Shown here one piece after another: positions 38,301-45,955 of a stretch of 64,000 nucleotides of DNA. The stretch is from UBA1941 sp046329555 (lineage in GTDB: Bacteria; Bacteroidota; Bacteroidia; Chitinophagales; LD1). The position numbers were made by a program, and so were the translations under genes. Position 1 is the first letter of the stretch; the number at the start of each line of letters is the position of its first letter. Under the pieces are notes generated by a model, which made no database searches, was not told the DNA's origin, and saw only the letters and a program-made list of their open reading frames with translations. Where the stretch lies: contig JAXLUK010000003.1 in assembly GCA_046329555.1 (NCBI GenBank), positions 496,001 through 560,000 on the forward strand, given 5' to 3'.

Positions 38301-41300
38301 CAGTACAACACCGTTACCATGACGGGCTCTGGCACCGGAAACTGGAGCGCGGATGCCGCTAATCCAGCTACGGTTTCTTTTAGCTCGAACACTTTAGCCA
38401 GTGCTGTAGTTGGACCATTTGCCGTATCCGGTAATTACACTTTCTATTGGACTAACAACGGTTGCACCGATACGGTGAAAGTTGCTGTAACACCTAAACC
38501 CATCGCAGGAAATGATGATACCGTTTGTCAATACGAAACAGGATTGTTGAATGCCATAGGTGCTGGTGTTTGGAGCGCTTTGAGTTCTAATCCAGCAGTG
38601 GCTTCCATCACTTCTGCCAATACCCCTTCAACTTCTATCACTAATTTGAATGTGGCTGGAAATTATGGCTTCATCTACACCAACAACGGCTGCACCGACA
38701 CCGCCTTCATCCTCGTGAAAGCCAAGCCCAATGCGGGTTCCGACAAAACTATTTGTCAGTACAACACCATTGCCATGACGGGCGCTGGCACCGGAAACTG
38801 GAGCGCGGATGCCGCTAATCCTGCCACGGTTTCTTTTAGTTCGAACACTTCAGCCAGTGCTGTGGTTGGACCATTTGCCGTATCCGGTAATTACACTTTC
38901 TATTGGACTAACAACGGTTGCAGCGATACCGTAAAAATTGCCGTAACCGCTAAACCAATCGCCGGAAACGATGATACCGTTTGTCAATACGAAACCGGAT
39001 TATTGAGCGCAACGGGTACCGGGGTGTGGAGCGCACTGAGTACGAATCCGGCAGTGGCTACCATCACTTCTGCCAATACCCCTTCAACTTCTATCACTAA
39101 TTTGAATGTGGCAGGAAATTATAGCTTCATCTACACCAACAACGGCTGCACCGATACCGCCTTCATCCTCGTGAAAGCTAAGCCCAATGCGGGTTCCGAC
39201 AAAACCATCTGCGTGGGCAGCACAGCTCTGATGAATGCCCACGGCTTAGGTAGTTGGTCGGCTGTCCCGGGTAATCCTACTACGAACACCTTCTCATCAT
39301 CATCTGATAGCAGCAGCATGGTTTACGGATTTAATCAATCAGGCGTTTACCAGTTTGAATGGCTGGTAAATGGTTGTTCAGATACGGTGATGATTCAAGT
39401 GCTACCCAATCCAAATGCAGGTACCGATCAAACTATTTGCCAATACAGCACCACTAACCTGCAAGGAACGGGCACGGGCGTATGGAGTGTAGTGCAACCT
39501 CTTCCGGCTGGAATTTTATTCGGAAATACAACTGATTCGTCTAGCACGGTTTCAGGCTTTAGTCTTCCCGGAAATTACTTCGTACAATGGACGAATAATG
39601 GATGCGCCGATACGGCTGCTATCTATGTTACCGCCAAACCAGATGCCGGCGCCGATCAAGGCTTCTGTTTATCCGGCGTGATTACCACACAAGCGCATGG
39701 CATTGGAAGTTTTAGCGCATTACCAAACAATCCTGCCATTACCACCTTCAGCAATCCAAACGACTCTTCAACCATTATTTCCAATTTTACTTTAGGTGGT
39801 ATCTATCAATACCAATGGTATGTAAATGGTTGTTATGACACGATGGCTATTGAGGTTACACCTCAAGCACCTGCTGGTTCTGATCAAATCATCTGCCAAT
39901 ATGAAACAACACAAATGCAAGCGCTTGGCCATGGCGTTTGGTCAGCTATGACATCAAACCCGGCAACAGTTACATTCAGCAATACCAACGATTCTATTGC
40001 ATTGGTGAATGGCTTTACGGCTCCCGGCCAATATGCGCTGATTTGGTCAGTGAATGGCTGCACAGATACCATCAACGTTAATGTGACGCCAAAACCTAAC
40101 GCCGGCGCTGATTTTACAACATGCCAATTTACAACACCGCAACTGCAAGGCATCGGCAATGGGCAATGGGATACGCTACCGGGCAATCCATCTGCCGTAT
40201 TCTTTTCTAACCCATCTTTAAATAATACCACTACAACATCTCTTGATTCTTCGGGGCAATACCGCTTTGTATGGAGCGTTAACGGCTGCACTGATACTGT
40301 GACCATTTTCGTTACATCAAAACCACAAGCGGGCGCTGATCAAACCATCTGTCAATACCAATCTACTAACCTCGCTGCGCAAGGTAACGGCATGTGGTTG
40401 GGTTTATCCGGAAATCCTGCAGCAGTCAGTTTCGTCAATACCACTTCACCAGTTACTGGCGTGAGCGGATTTACGTTGCCGGGCAATTACCATTTGCAAT
40501 GGACCGTAAATGGATGTGCTGATACGGTTGCGATTCACGTTAACGCCAAACCCGATGCTGGTACCGACCAAACCATTTGTCAGCATTTTACTACGCAGTT
40601 ACATGCTACAGGTGCCGGCCAATGGGATACCATCGCGGGCAACCCTGCCCGTATTTCTTTCTCTCAGAACACCTCTCCAACAAGCACCGCTTCAGGATTT
40701 GATTTGGCGGGCAACTACCGCTTAACCTGGACAAACAATTCGTGCAGCGATACTGTGGTGATTCATGTTACCCCAAAACCTAATGCAGGACCGAACCAAG
40801 TCATATGTCAATTTAATTCTACTTCATTACAAGCTGTTGGAAGCGGCAACTGGCAAGCACTCTTAAACAATCCTTCTGTAGTTTTGCCAACTAACAATAA
40901 TGCTGTTACAACAATCGGTCCGTTCAATGTAGTTGGCACCTATGGCTACATCTGGCAAGTGAATGGATGTAACGATACGGCTTTCGTTCAGGTCAATGCC
41001 AAGCCTAATGCGGGTAACGACCAACTCATTCCGATATCCACCAACACACAAATGACCGCATCTGGAAGTGGTTCGTGGAATGAATTACCTACCAATCCGC
41101 TAACGGTTTCTTTCGCTGATAATACCAATCCCACTTCAGGTGTTTCGGGATTTAATGCAATCGGCAATTATGAATTCGAATGGATTGTTAATGGATGCCC
41201 GGATTCTGTTTTAATTCTGGTGAAAGACCCTCCTGCCGCGGGAAATGATACCAGTATTTGTCTTAATACTGCCGCTATACTGCCTGGAAGTGGCAATGGC

Positions 41301-42437
41301 ACCTGGGTAGCCGCTTCAACCAATCCTACCCCAACTGCCATCGCAAATCCTACAGCGCTTCAAACTGCCGTTACTGGATTTACTGCAGTTGGCACTTATT
41401 TCTTCTATCTAAACTATCCGGGTCTGCCATCAGATACCATAAAGATTACGGTGAATGAATTACCAGAACTGTCGTTAATCCTAAATCAAGCTACCTGTAC
41501 GCTACCTACCGGAAGTGCCCAGGTGCAATCTAGCGGCGGCTTAGCACCTTATTCTTATCAATGGAATACCGGCAGCACGACTGACTCAGTTGCTAATCAA
41601 TATTACAACACCTTTGTTTCTGTTACCGTAACAGATTCACGTCAATGTAAAAATACCGATACAGGAACAATCACTACAGCCGTAGTTTATCTGCCGATTT
41701 CTGCTGATTCGGTTTTACCGGCATCTTGTCACGACAGCAGCGACGGCGCCATTGGCATTCATCCAGTAAGTACTTACCATTATCAATGGAGCAATGGAGC
41801 AACAACGAACACCTTACAACATTTAGCTCCGGGCACTTATGCGCTTACTGTTTCCGACGGCGTGGGTTGCTTTGGAATTGATTCGTTTAAAATTTTAAAT
41901 CCACCAGCAGCGGTTTTACAATTACTGCCATCTGACACTAGCATCAGCGAAGACAAGCCTTTACTTCCGGGTATTCTCTTCAGTCCTTATCCAGCTTCTT
42001 CTATAACCAGCTACCAGTGGACACCCTCAACCGGATTGAGTTGCGCTGATTGTGCCTCCCCTCAGTTCACTGGCTCAGCGGGCACTTACTATTTTCAACT
42101 GAACATCACGTATAACAACGGATGTGCAGTCAGCGATTCCATGCGTGTTGTGGTGATTAGCGACCACCTGCTCTATATTCCAAATGCCTTCTCACCAAAC
42201 GGAGATGGCTCTAATGATCTATTTCAGGTATACACAAAGAATGTTCGCTTTTACCATCTACAGCTATTCAACAGATGGGGAGAAAAAGTTTACGATGGTG
42301 AAGATGCCGGCACTGGCTGGGACGGCCATTATAAGGGCGCGCTGCAGGAACCCGGTGTTTATGTATATGATTTTCAGGTGGTTTACAATGATGGCTTCGA
42401 AACGCATCAAAACGGTAGTGTGACGTTAGTTCGTTAG
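32310..42437 (+). CDS. 3375-aa giant repetitive surface protein with gliding-type C-terminal domain
   Basis: Starts at ATG 32310 (MKKIGYLLFCSLLLLTNQVRA signal peptide); a TTG at 32289 lies inside the terminator. Order: a Cys-rich N-terminal domain (SHVMGADLTFKC, about 25-300), a cadherin/PKD-like part, then about 35 tandem modules of ~76 aa (PNAGSDKTICQY ... NGCTDTAFI), each with two Cys and a conserved Trp. A SprB-like segment and the type B T9SS domain follow (IPNAFSPNGDGSNDLF, FNRWGEKVYDG, WDG, ending TLVR). It is probably a very long surface filament for gliding or adhesion, exported by the T9SS. Modules 2-12 and 22-26 are nearly identical at DNA level. Confidence 0.88.
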   Translation: MKKIGYLLFCSLLLLTNQVRASHVMGADLTFKCVGPHRYQVTLAIYRDCNSNTQLANPIYVHYSSATCGVDDSIAVPLATGYPIDITPICTGQQSKCSGGSSAYGIQKYVYSNVLNLGNYCGNDWVLSWSTCCRNNAISSINNPGGTGFYIEARLNNTFTSRCDNSPTFLNNPIPFFCVGQQANFNHGGSDADGDSLAYSLVSSMATSNTTVSYQNGLGYSATNPVLNSGGFSINPVNGQLTFTPTQSSVCIVKVLVREFRNRVLIGQVEREMQVVIQTNCGTVPGASGVDGALGANASYTDTIPACSQSCFYMNSYSADTSVTLTLTWDSAIAGGTFSTTAGTRPRGTFCWTPTRNDVGIHSFTVTVKDNHCPNPNSNIYAYNLWVVPTQPAGPDKATCQYSTVNTSAAGSGTWSVMTGNPATTTFSNANSPTTTISGFSVPGLYNFIWNTTSACTDTMSVTVTVKPIAGNDDTVCQYETGLLNAIGAGVWSALSSNPAVATITSANTPSTSITHLNVAGNYGFIYTNNGCTDTAFILVKAKPNAGSDKTICQYNTVTMTGAGTGNWSSDAANPATVSFSSNTLASAVVGPFAVSGNYTFYWTNNGCTDTVKVAVTPKPIAGNDDTVCQYETGLLNAIGAGVWSALSSNPAVASITSANTPSTSITNLNVAGNYGFIYTNNGCTDTAFILVKAKPNAGSDKTICQYNVVNMTGAGTGNWSSDAANPAVVSFSSNTLASAVVGPFAVSGNYTFYWTNNGCTDTVKVAVTPKPIAGNDDTVCQYETGLLSATGAGVWSALSTNPAVATITSANTPSTSITNLNVAGNYGFIYTNNGCTDTAFILVKAKPNAGSDKTICQYNTVTMTGAGSGTWSADVANPAVVSFSSNTSASAVVGPFAVSGNYTFYWTNNGCTDTVKVTVTPKPIAGNDDTVCQYETGLLSATGSGVWSALSSNPAVATITSANTPSTSITNLNVAGSYGFIYSNNGCTDTAFILVKAKPNAGSDKTICQYNTVAMTGTGTGNWSADVANPAVVSFSSNTSASAVVGPFAVSGNYTFYWTNNGCSDTVKVTVTSKPIAGNDDTVCQYETGLLNAIGAGVWSALSSNPAVATITSANTPSTSITNLNVAGNYGFIYTNNGCTDTAFILVKAKPNAGSDKTICQYNTVTMTGAGTGTWSADVANPAVVSFSSNSLASAVVGPFAVSGNYTFYWTNNGCTDTMKVTVTPKPIAGNDDTVCQYETGLLSATGSGVWSALSSNPAVATITSANTPSTSITNLNVAGNYGFIYTNNGCTDTAFILVKAKPNAGSDRTNCQFNNIQLHSFGNGVWSAAAANPGATTISSLTDTAALVSGFNLPGRYNFVWLSNGCTDTVAVTINAKPDAGTDQSTCRYATAVMHAHGHGTWSNVSGNPNNLTISNTTDSNATISGFNAIGSYALKWTINGCTDTVTINVISKPNAGADQTVCQFSATNMTAHDFGQWQPLATNPAAINFSSLTDSAALVSGFTIAGIYRFVWSANSCTDTVQITVNTKPNAGSDQVTCQFSTASMSAFGHGRWDTLPGNPATAIFSNINDSAATISGFSASGNYGFIWTVNGCSDTAYVLVKSKPNAGADDGFCLPGTIQLNASGSGLWQPLSTNPAVVNIVNNSFAQTLVNGFGTAGNYDFVWSNNGCSDTVRIFVTPSIPAGPNQTICQFSSTNLQGIGIGVWNVINGNPAATALSDSSLPNTLITGFSQPGNYYYLWQVTGCRDTLMIQVTPKPDAGTNLSICQFESASMQAVGTGTWDNIPGNPASLQISNAALANTTVNGFTFAGTYQLKWSYNGCSDTTLVVVKPKPMAGADQVVCLYDSATLQASGNGTWTILAGNPASITLSNANAANAVIHGLTTSGTYLLQWVVNGCADTVAIQVPDRHPAGPDQTICQYETAVMQASGTGIWSAAPGNPAPLSFSSNMDSNATVSGFTVVGSYALIYTNNGCTDTAFILVKAKPNAGSDKTICQYNTVTMTGSGTGNWSADAANPATVSFSSNTLASAVVGPFAVSGNYTFYWTNNGCTDTVKVAVTPKPIAGNDDTVCQYETGLLNAIGAGVWSALSSNPAVASITSANTPSTSITNLNVAGNYGFIYTNNGCTDTAFILVKAKPNAGSDKTICQYNTIAMTGAGTGNWSADAANPATVSFSSNTSASAVVGPFAVSGNYTFYWTNNGCSDTVKIAVTAKPIAGNDDTVCQYETGLLSATGTGVWSALSTNPAVATITSANTPSTSITNLNVAGNYSFIYTNNGCTDTAFILVKAKPNAGSDKTICVGSTALMNAHGLGSWSAVPGNPTTNTFSSSSDSSSMVYGFNQSGVYQFEWLVNGCSDTVMIQVLPNPNAGTDQTICQYSTTNLQGTGTGVWSVVQPLPAGILFGNTTDSSSTVSGFSLPGNYFVQWTNNGCADTAAIYVTAKPDAGADQGFCLSGVITTQAHGIGSFSALPNNPAITTFSNPNDSSTIISNFTLGGIYQYQWYVNGCYDTMAIEVTPQAPAGSDQIICQYETTQMQALGHGVWSAMTSNPATVTFSNTNDSIALVNGFTAPGQYALIWSVNGCTDTINVNVTPKPNAGADFTTCQFTTPQLQGIGNGQWDTLPGNPSAVFFSNPSLNNTTTTSLDSSGQYRFVWSVNGCTDTVTIFVTSKPQAGADQTICQYQSTNLAAQGNGMWLGLSGNPAAVSFVNTTSPVTGVSGFTLPGNYHLQWTVNGCADTVAIHVNAKPDAGTDQTICQHFTTQLHATGAGQWDTIAGNPARISFSQNTSPTSTASGFDLAGNYRLTWTNNSCSDTVVIHVTPKPNAGPNQVICQFNSTSLQAVGSGNWQALLNNPSVVLPTNNNAVTTIGPFNVVGTYGYIWQVNGCNDTAFVQVNAKPNAGNDQLIPISTNTQMTASGSGSWNELPTNPLTVSFADNTNPTSGVSGFNAIGNYEFEWIVNGCPDSVLILVKDPPAAGNDTSICLNTAAILPGSGNGTWVAASTNPTPTAIANPTALQTAVTGFTAVGTYFFYLNYPGLPSDTIKITVNELPELSLILNQATCTLPTGSAQVQSSGGLAPYSYQWNTGSTTDSVANQYYNTFVSVTVTDSRQCKNTDTGTITTAVVYLPISADSVLPASCHDSSDGAIGIHPVSTYHYQWSNGATTNTLQHLAPGTYALTVSDGVGCFGIDSFKILNPPAAVLQLLPSDTSISEDKPLLPGILFSPYPASSITSYQWTPSTGLSCADCASPQFTGSAGTYYFQLNITYNNGCAVSDSMRVVVISDHLLYIPNAFSPNGDGSNDLFQVYTKNVRFYHLQLFNRWGEKVYDGEDAGTGWDGHYKGALQEPGVYVYDFQVVYNDGFETHQNGSVTLVR
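33711..36236 (+). repeat. Homogenised tandem repeat block 1 in the giant gene
   Basis: Eleven modules of 228 bp arranged as alternating A/B types with an exact 456-bp period. The A-type unit begins at 33711, 34167, 34623, 35079, 35535 and 35991. Copies differ by scattered, mostly silent changes. Confidence 0.9.
38218..39207 (+). repeat. Homogenised tandem repeat block 2 in the giant gene
   Basis: Further A/B copies of the same 228-bp units (A-type at 38499 and 38955), separated from block 1 by divergent modules. The A-type start at 38499 is exactly 11 x 228 bp after that at 35991. Confidence 0.88.
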
Positions 42438-42486
42438 TTTTGGCAGCACCAATTTTTCGTTACATTAGAATAGCAATTATTCAACC

Positions 42487-43338
42487 ATGAAGTACTTCGG
42501 AATTTTCGTTTGCTGTGCGTTCGTGCTCTTTACTTCTTGCAAAAAATCAACACAGGAAGAACAGGCACAATCAGCTAAAGATAATGCACAAATGGAGTCG
42601 GAATACGCCCAGATTTATGATGCTGTTTCGAATTACGCCGCCTACAATCCTAAAATTGGTAAGAAGGAAAGTGCTGAAGATTATATCCTTCCTAACGGAG
42701 CTATTGTCGCTTTTCAGGACTCCATCTTTGACGGCAATGGTATAGCCTTTACCATTGATTACGGCCCATTGGGTACAGGCTTCAACAAAGGAATTCCTTG
42801 TAAAGACGGACGTTACAGAGCCGGAAAAATTAAAATCAGCTTAGATCAACGCTGGAACACCACGCCTTCAGTAATGACAGTTACCATTGATCCCGGTCAA
42901 TATTATTCTGGAAATGGCACCACCATGTATGAAGTGAGCGGGCAGAAAACAATTCGACATACCGCGCCGAACAGCTACGACGTGCAGGTTTCAAATGGCA
43001 GATTGGTAAAAGCGGAAGGAACAGTAAGTTGGTCTACCTCAAGAACCATCACACAAATTGTAGATGTACCGGGAACAGCCTGGGGTGATGTGTTTACGTA
43101 TAGTGGAACTTCTACCGGAACCAACGTCAAAGGAGAAACTTTCACCGTTAGTACGATACAGCCCTTAAAAAAACGGATAGAGGCGGGATGCTTAACCACA
43201 TTTGTTTCTGGCAAACTAGAGGTCAGCAGCGGCAGCAAATCATATTCGGTAAATTTCGACCCTTATAGTAATGAAGCTTGCGACAGAAAGGCTGTTGTGA
43301 CCTATAACGGTAAAGATTACTTCATTGATGTTTGGTAG
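42487..43338 (+). CDS. Hypothetical lipoprotein, 283 aa
   Basis: Signal peptide ending in a lipobox (LFTSC, Cys18) with KK after the Cys. The mature part is beta-rich with no recognised domain. The motifs PNGAIVAFQDS and TIDYGPLGTG and the two late cysteines (around CLTTFV and NEACDRK) are its most distinct features. Probably anchored to the outer membrane facing the periplasm or the surface. It stands alone after the giant gene, and its 3' end overlaps the convergent gene by 22 nt. Confidence 0.75.
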   Translation: MKYFGIFVCCAFVLFTSCKKSTQEEQAQSAKDNAQMESEYAQIYDAVSNYAAYNPKIGKKESAEDYILPNGAIVAFQDSIFDGNGIAFTIDYGPLGTGFNKGIPCKDGRYRAGKIKISLDQRWNTTPSVMTVTIDPGQYYSGNGTTMYEVSGQKTIRHTAPNSYDVQVSNGRLVKAEGTVSWSTSRTITQIVDVPGTAWGDVFTYSGTSTGTNVKGETFTVSTIQPLKKRIEAGCLTTFVSGKLEVSSGSKSYSVNFDPYSNEACDRKAVVTYNGKDYFIDVW

Positions 43339-43745
43339 ATTACCGGAACGGGTGCAAACATGCGAACAATCCCTTCTGGTGTAACACATTTGACACGATA
43401 AACGTTAGTCATTTTGGAAGATAGCGGATACCGATCCACTACTTCAATATAGTTGTGCCGGAATTTGCCAGAAACCACTTCAATTCTTTTACACTGGGCG
43501 AAATTTGTTTGGGTATCATCGCTTCTTTCAATAAGCACTTCCTCATATTGTTCCACATCATCTACCAACAGATAGAGCTGGACGTCGTTGGGGGTGCGCA
43601 CCGCTTCCAGGGTGGCGCCTAACTTTAACTCTTTAAACTGATGGGGCAATTCCTTATTGATTCTCTCCAGATAAGCCTGCCTGCTTTCCTGTGCGTACAG
43701 AGACACACTAAATATCACCATCAAAATAGTAAACATGCTTCTCAT
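43317..43745 (-). CDS. Hypothetical secreted protein coupled to rnhB
   Basis: 142 aa from ATG 43745, which overlaps the rnhB stop (ATGA). This start gives a signal peptide (MRSMFTILMVIFSVSLYAQ); a longer frame start would lie deep inside rnhB. The mature part, about 120 aa, is charged and beta-rich, with no family recognised. Coupling to rnhB is probably only positional. Confidence 0.65.
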   Translation of the reverse strand: MRSMFTILMVIFSVSLYAQESRQAYLERINKELPHQFKELKLGATLEAVRTPNDVQLYLLVDDVEQYEEVLIERSDDTQTNFAQCKRIEVVSGKFRHNYIEVVDRYPLSSKMTNVYRVKCVTPEGIVRMFAPVPVIYQTSMK

Positions 43746-44341
43746 CTGAATAACTCGGTTTGAAATTCCTTTAGTTGGAAACTTTTTCGATGCAGTGTAC
43801 ACAAACCATGTGCCATGATTGCGGCGCGGTGAGCAGCGGTTCCATAACCTTTATTGGTATCCCAGCCATATTGAGGGAAACGCCGATGCGCTTCCATCAT
43901 CCAGTCATCGCGATAGGTCTTAGCCAAAATGGAAGCCGCCGCAATATGCTGATAAGTAGCGTCGCCGCTAACCACTGTCTGATACGGTACTTGATCGAAT
44001 GGTTTAAACCGATTGCCATCAACCAGAATAAACCCGAAAGTCCCCGGTATTTTCTGTAATGACAAATGCATGGCTTTTATGGAAGCATTCAGAATATTGA
44101 TTGAATCAATTTCTTCATGACTAACGCTTGCCACCGCCCAGGCAAGCGCATCGCGTTCAACTTCTTTACGAAGCTGCTCGCGCATGGCAGCATTCAGTTG
44201 CTTGCTGTCGTTGAGCAATTTGTTCTTGTAACCCTGCGGAAAAACCACAGCCGCCGCAAAAACCGGTCCGGCCAAACATCCCCTTCCAGCCTCATCGCAG
44301 CCGGCTTCGGGAAACTTTTTCTGATAATATGCCTTCAGCAC
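43742..44341 (-). CDS. rnhB: Ribonuclease HII
   Basis: 199-aa RNase HII, which removes single ribonucleotides from DNA and RNA from hybrids. The motif CDEAGRGCLAGPV places catalytic Asp16 and Glu17. Further Asp residues are in ILVDGNRF and in the YRDDWM region, and HRKSF is near the C-terminus. Length is typical. It is preceded on the same strand by a terminator that isolates it from the DUF4890 gene. Confidence 0.96.
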   Translation of the reverse strand: MLKAYYQKKFPEAGCDEAGRGCLAGPVFAAAVVFPQGYKNKLLNDSKQLNAAMREQLRKEVERDALAWAVASVSHEEIDSINILNASIKAMHLSLQKIPGTFGFILVDGNRFKPFDQVPYQTVVSGDATYQHIAAASILAKTYRDDWMMEAHRRFPQYGWDTNKGYGTAAHRAAIMAHGLCTLHRKSFQLKEFQTELFR

Positions 44342-44359
44342 CGATGCAAAAAAAGGAAT

Positions 44360-44398
44360 TCTTTAAAAAGAAAAAGGGAGACCTTAAAGATCTCCCTT
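44360..44398 (-). terminator. Intrinsic terminator of the DUF4890 gene
   Basis: AAGGGAGA (44374-44381) pairs with TCTCCCTT (44391-44398) over a 9-nt loop. On the minus strand a T-rich tract follows. Confidence 0.8.
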
Positions 44399-44419
44399 CA
44401 CTGATTATCAAAACCAGAA

Positions 44420-44923
44420 TTATTTAGATTTCTGTTCATTGTCGCGATCGTCATCCTTACCTTGCTCATGCTTACCATCGTGCTCCATTCCGCGTTTTGC
44501 GCGCATTTCCTGATTATGGGCCTTCAATTTGGCATTCTGGTCAGCTGTTAACACGGCCCGTTCCTGCTCACGCAATTGCTTTCGCAAAGTTTGCACCTTG
44601 GCACGTACCTCCTCATTTTCTTCCTTCATTTTATTACCTCCGGTAATCTCCTTCTTTTGCTTTTGGAAGTTCAAATTCAAATCATAAATCTTTTGATACT
44701 GGTCGGCCGACAATCCCACGATACCATTCAATTGTTCAGTAGCTTGCTTGGCACGTTCTTCCGAGGTGGGCGCCTGTCGTGGCTTTCCATTTTCACCTTT
44801 TCCACCGCCTCGGTTTTCGCGCATCTCAGCACCTTTTCCGCGACTGCTTTTGTTTTGGTTTTCCTGGGCGAATGTGGCGGTTACCATCAAGCCCGCCAAC
44901 ATCATCATGATTACTTTTTTCAT
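44420..44923 (-). CDS. DUF4890-type small periplasmic protein (Spy/CpxP-like)
   Basis: 167 aa from ATG 44923, which opens a signal peptide (MKKVIMMMLAGLMVTATFA). A Gly/Lys/Arg/Asn-rich stretch is followed by an all-helical segment (ERAKQATEQLNGIVGLSADQ ... LREQERAVLTADQNAKL) with the Lx-T/S-x-x-Q pattern of Spy/CpxP-like stress chaperones. The tail is again very charged. It probably acts in the periplasm as an envelope-stress or metal-linked protein; this is by similarity of pattern only. Confidence 0.75.
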   Translation of the reverse strand: MKKVIMMMLAGLMVTATFAQENQNKSSRGKGAEMRENRGGGKGENGKPRQAPTSEERAKQATEQLNGIVGLSADQYQKIYDLNLNFQKQKKEITGGNKMKEENEEVRAKVQTLRKQLREQERAVLTADQNAKLKAHNQEMRAKRGMEHDGKHEQGKDDDRDNEQKSK

Positions 44924-44998
44924 TGTCAATTTAATTTCGAGATAAGATAACGAATACCGTGCCGGGTTTAACCGCGCAATTGCAAACAATTGCTAAAA

Positions 44999-45838
44999 TC
45001 AAAACAGACCAAACAACTCGCCACTTACTTTGTGAATCACCTCAGATAGCGATGCTTCATCTTCCGCAAAGTTGGTCTGATCTACATCAATAACCAACAA
45101 ACGTCCCTGGTAACCCGAAATCCACTTCTCATAATATTCATTCAGTCTTTTTAAATAGTCAAGACGCAAATTATCCTCGTATTCGCGGCCGCGCTTTTGG
45201 ATTTGATTTACCAACGTTGGCACCGATGCTTTAAGGTAAATCAGCAAATCCGGTGGCTTGATCAACGAACCGATGGTTTCAAACAGACGCGTATAGTTTT
45301 CAAAGTCGCGGGTACTCATCAGCCCCATACCGTGCAGGTTGGGCGCAAAAATACAGGCGTCCTCGTGAATCGTCCGATCCTGAATCACCACCTGATCTCC
45401 CTTTTGAATTTCAATAATTTGCTTAAACCGAGAATTGAGGAAGAATACCTGGAGGTTGAATGACCAGCGTGGCATATCCTCGTAAAAATCGTTCAGGTAT
45501 GGATTGTTCTCCACATCTTCATATTGCGGCGTCCACCCAAAATGCTTCGACAGCAACCGGGTTAGTGTACTTTTTCCGGCCCCAATATTTCCAGCCACAG
45601 CGATATGCCGAATCCGATCTTTCGGGATTCGGGAAACTTCCCGCTGGACTGGCTTTTCCAGACGTTTCGTCAATGGTTTGGCTTCCACCACACTGCGTTT
45701 AGGGGAAACTGCTTTAACCGGCGATTTAACCGCTTTTTTAGGGGTTGCTTTCGCCGCCTTTTTGGGTGCTGCCTTCACGGCTTTCTTCACAGCCGGCTTT
45801 GCCGCCTTCTTCACAGGCGCTTTCTTCTTCACTGCCAT
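44999..45838 (-). CDS. Deoxynucleoside kinase with an H1-like Lys/Ala/Pro tail
   Basis: 279 aa from ATG 45838. Residues about 76-279 form a deoxyadenosine/deoxyguanosine-kinase-type domain: P-loop GNIGAGKST (83-91), the substrate-site pattern YEDVENNPYL, the DRTIHED (DRS-like) motif and the Arg-rich lid region (QKRGREYE). It phosphorylates deoxynucleosides for salvage. Residues 1-75 are a low-complexity tail of KKA/KAAPKK/KATPKK repeats, as in histone H1-like bacterial proteins, and are not part of the usual kinase. The DNA of the tail is a regular repeat, so expansion by slippage is likely. Confidence 0.88.
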   Translation of the reverse strand: MAVKKKAPVKKAAKPAVKKAVKAAPKKAAKATPKKAVKSPVKAVSPKRSVVEAKPLTKRLEKPVQREVSRIPKDRIRHIAVAGNIGAGKSTLTRLLSKHFGWTPQYEDVENNPYLNDFYEDMPRWSFNLQVFFLNSRFKQIIEIQKGDQVVIQDRTIHEDACIFAPNLHGMGLMSTRDFENYTRLFETIGSLIKPPDLLIYLKASVPTLVNQIQKRGREYEDNLRLDYLKRLNEYYEKWISGYQGRLLVIDVDQTNFAEDEASLSEVIHKVSGELFGLF

Positions 45839-45955
45839 AAATAGAGTTGTTACAGCCTTCGGCAATCATGTGAATTACTTTTGGCCGGGTCGAAAATAGG
45901 AAAATTCTTGTGCCTGCGATTTGCTATTTTCACGCGCTAAAATATCACTGTTACT

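Noticed and set aside
33711..39207. Regular 228/456-bp repeats as a CRISPR array or satellite
   Set aside because: Units are in one open reading frame, differ mostly at silent sites and are far longer than CRISPR repeats.
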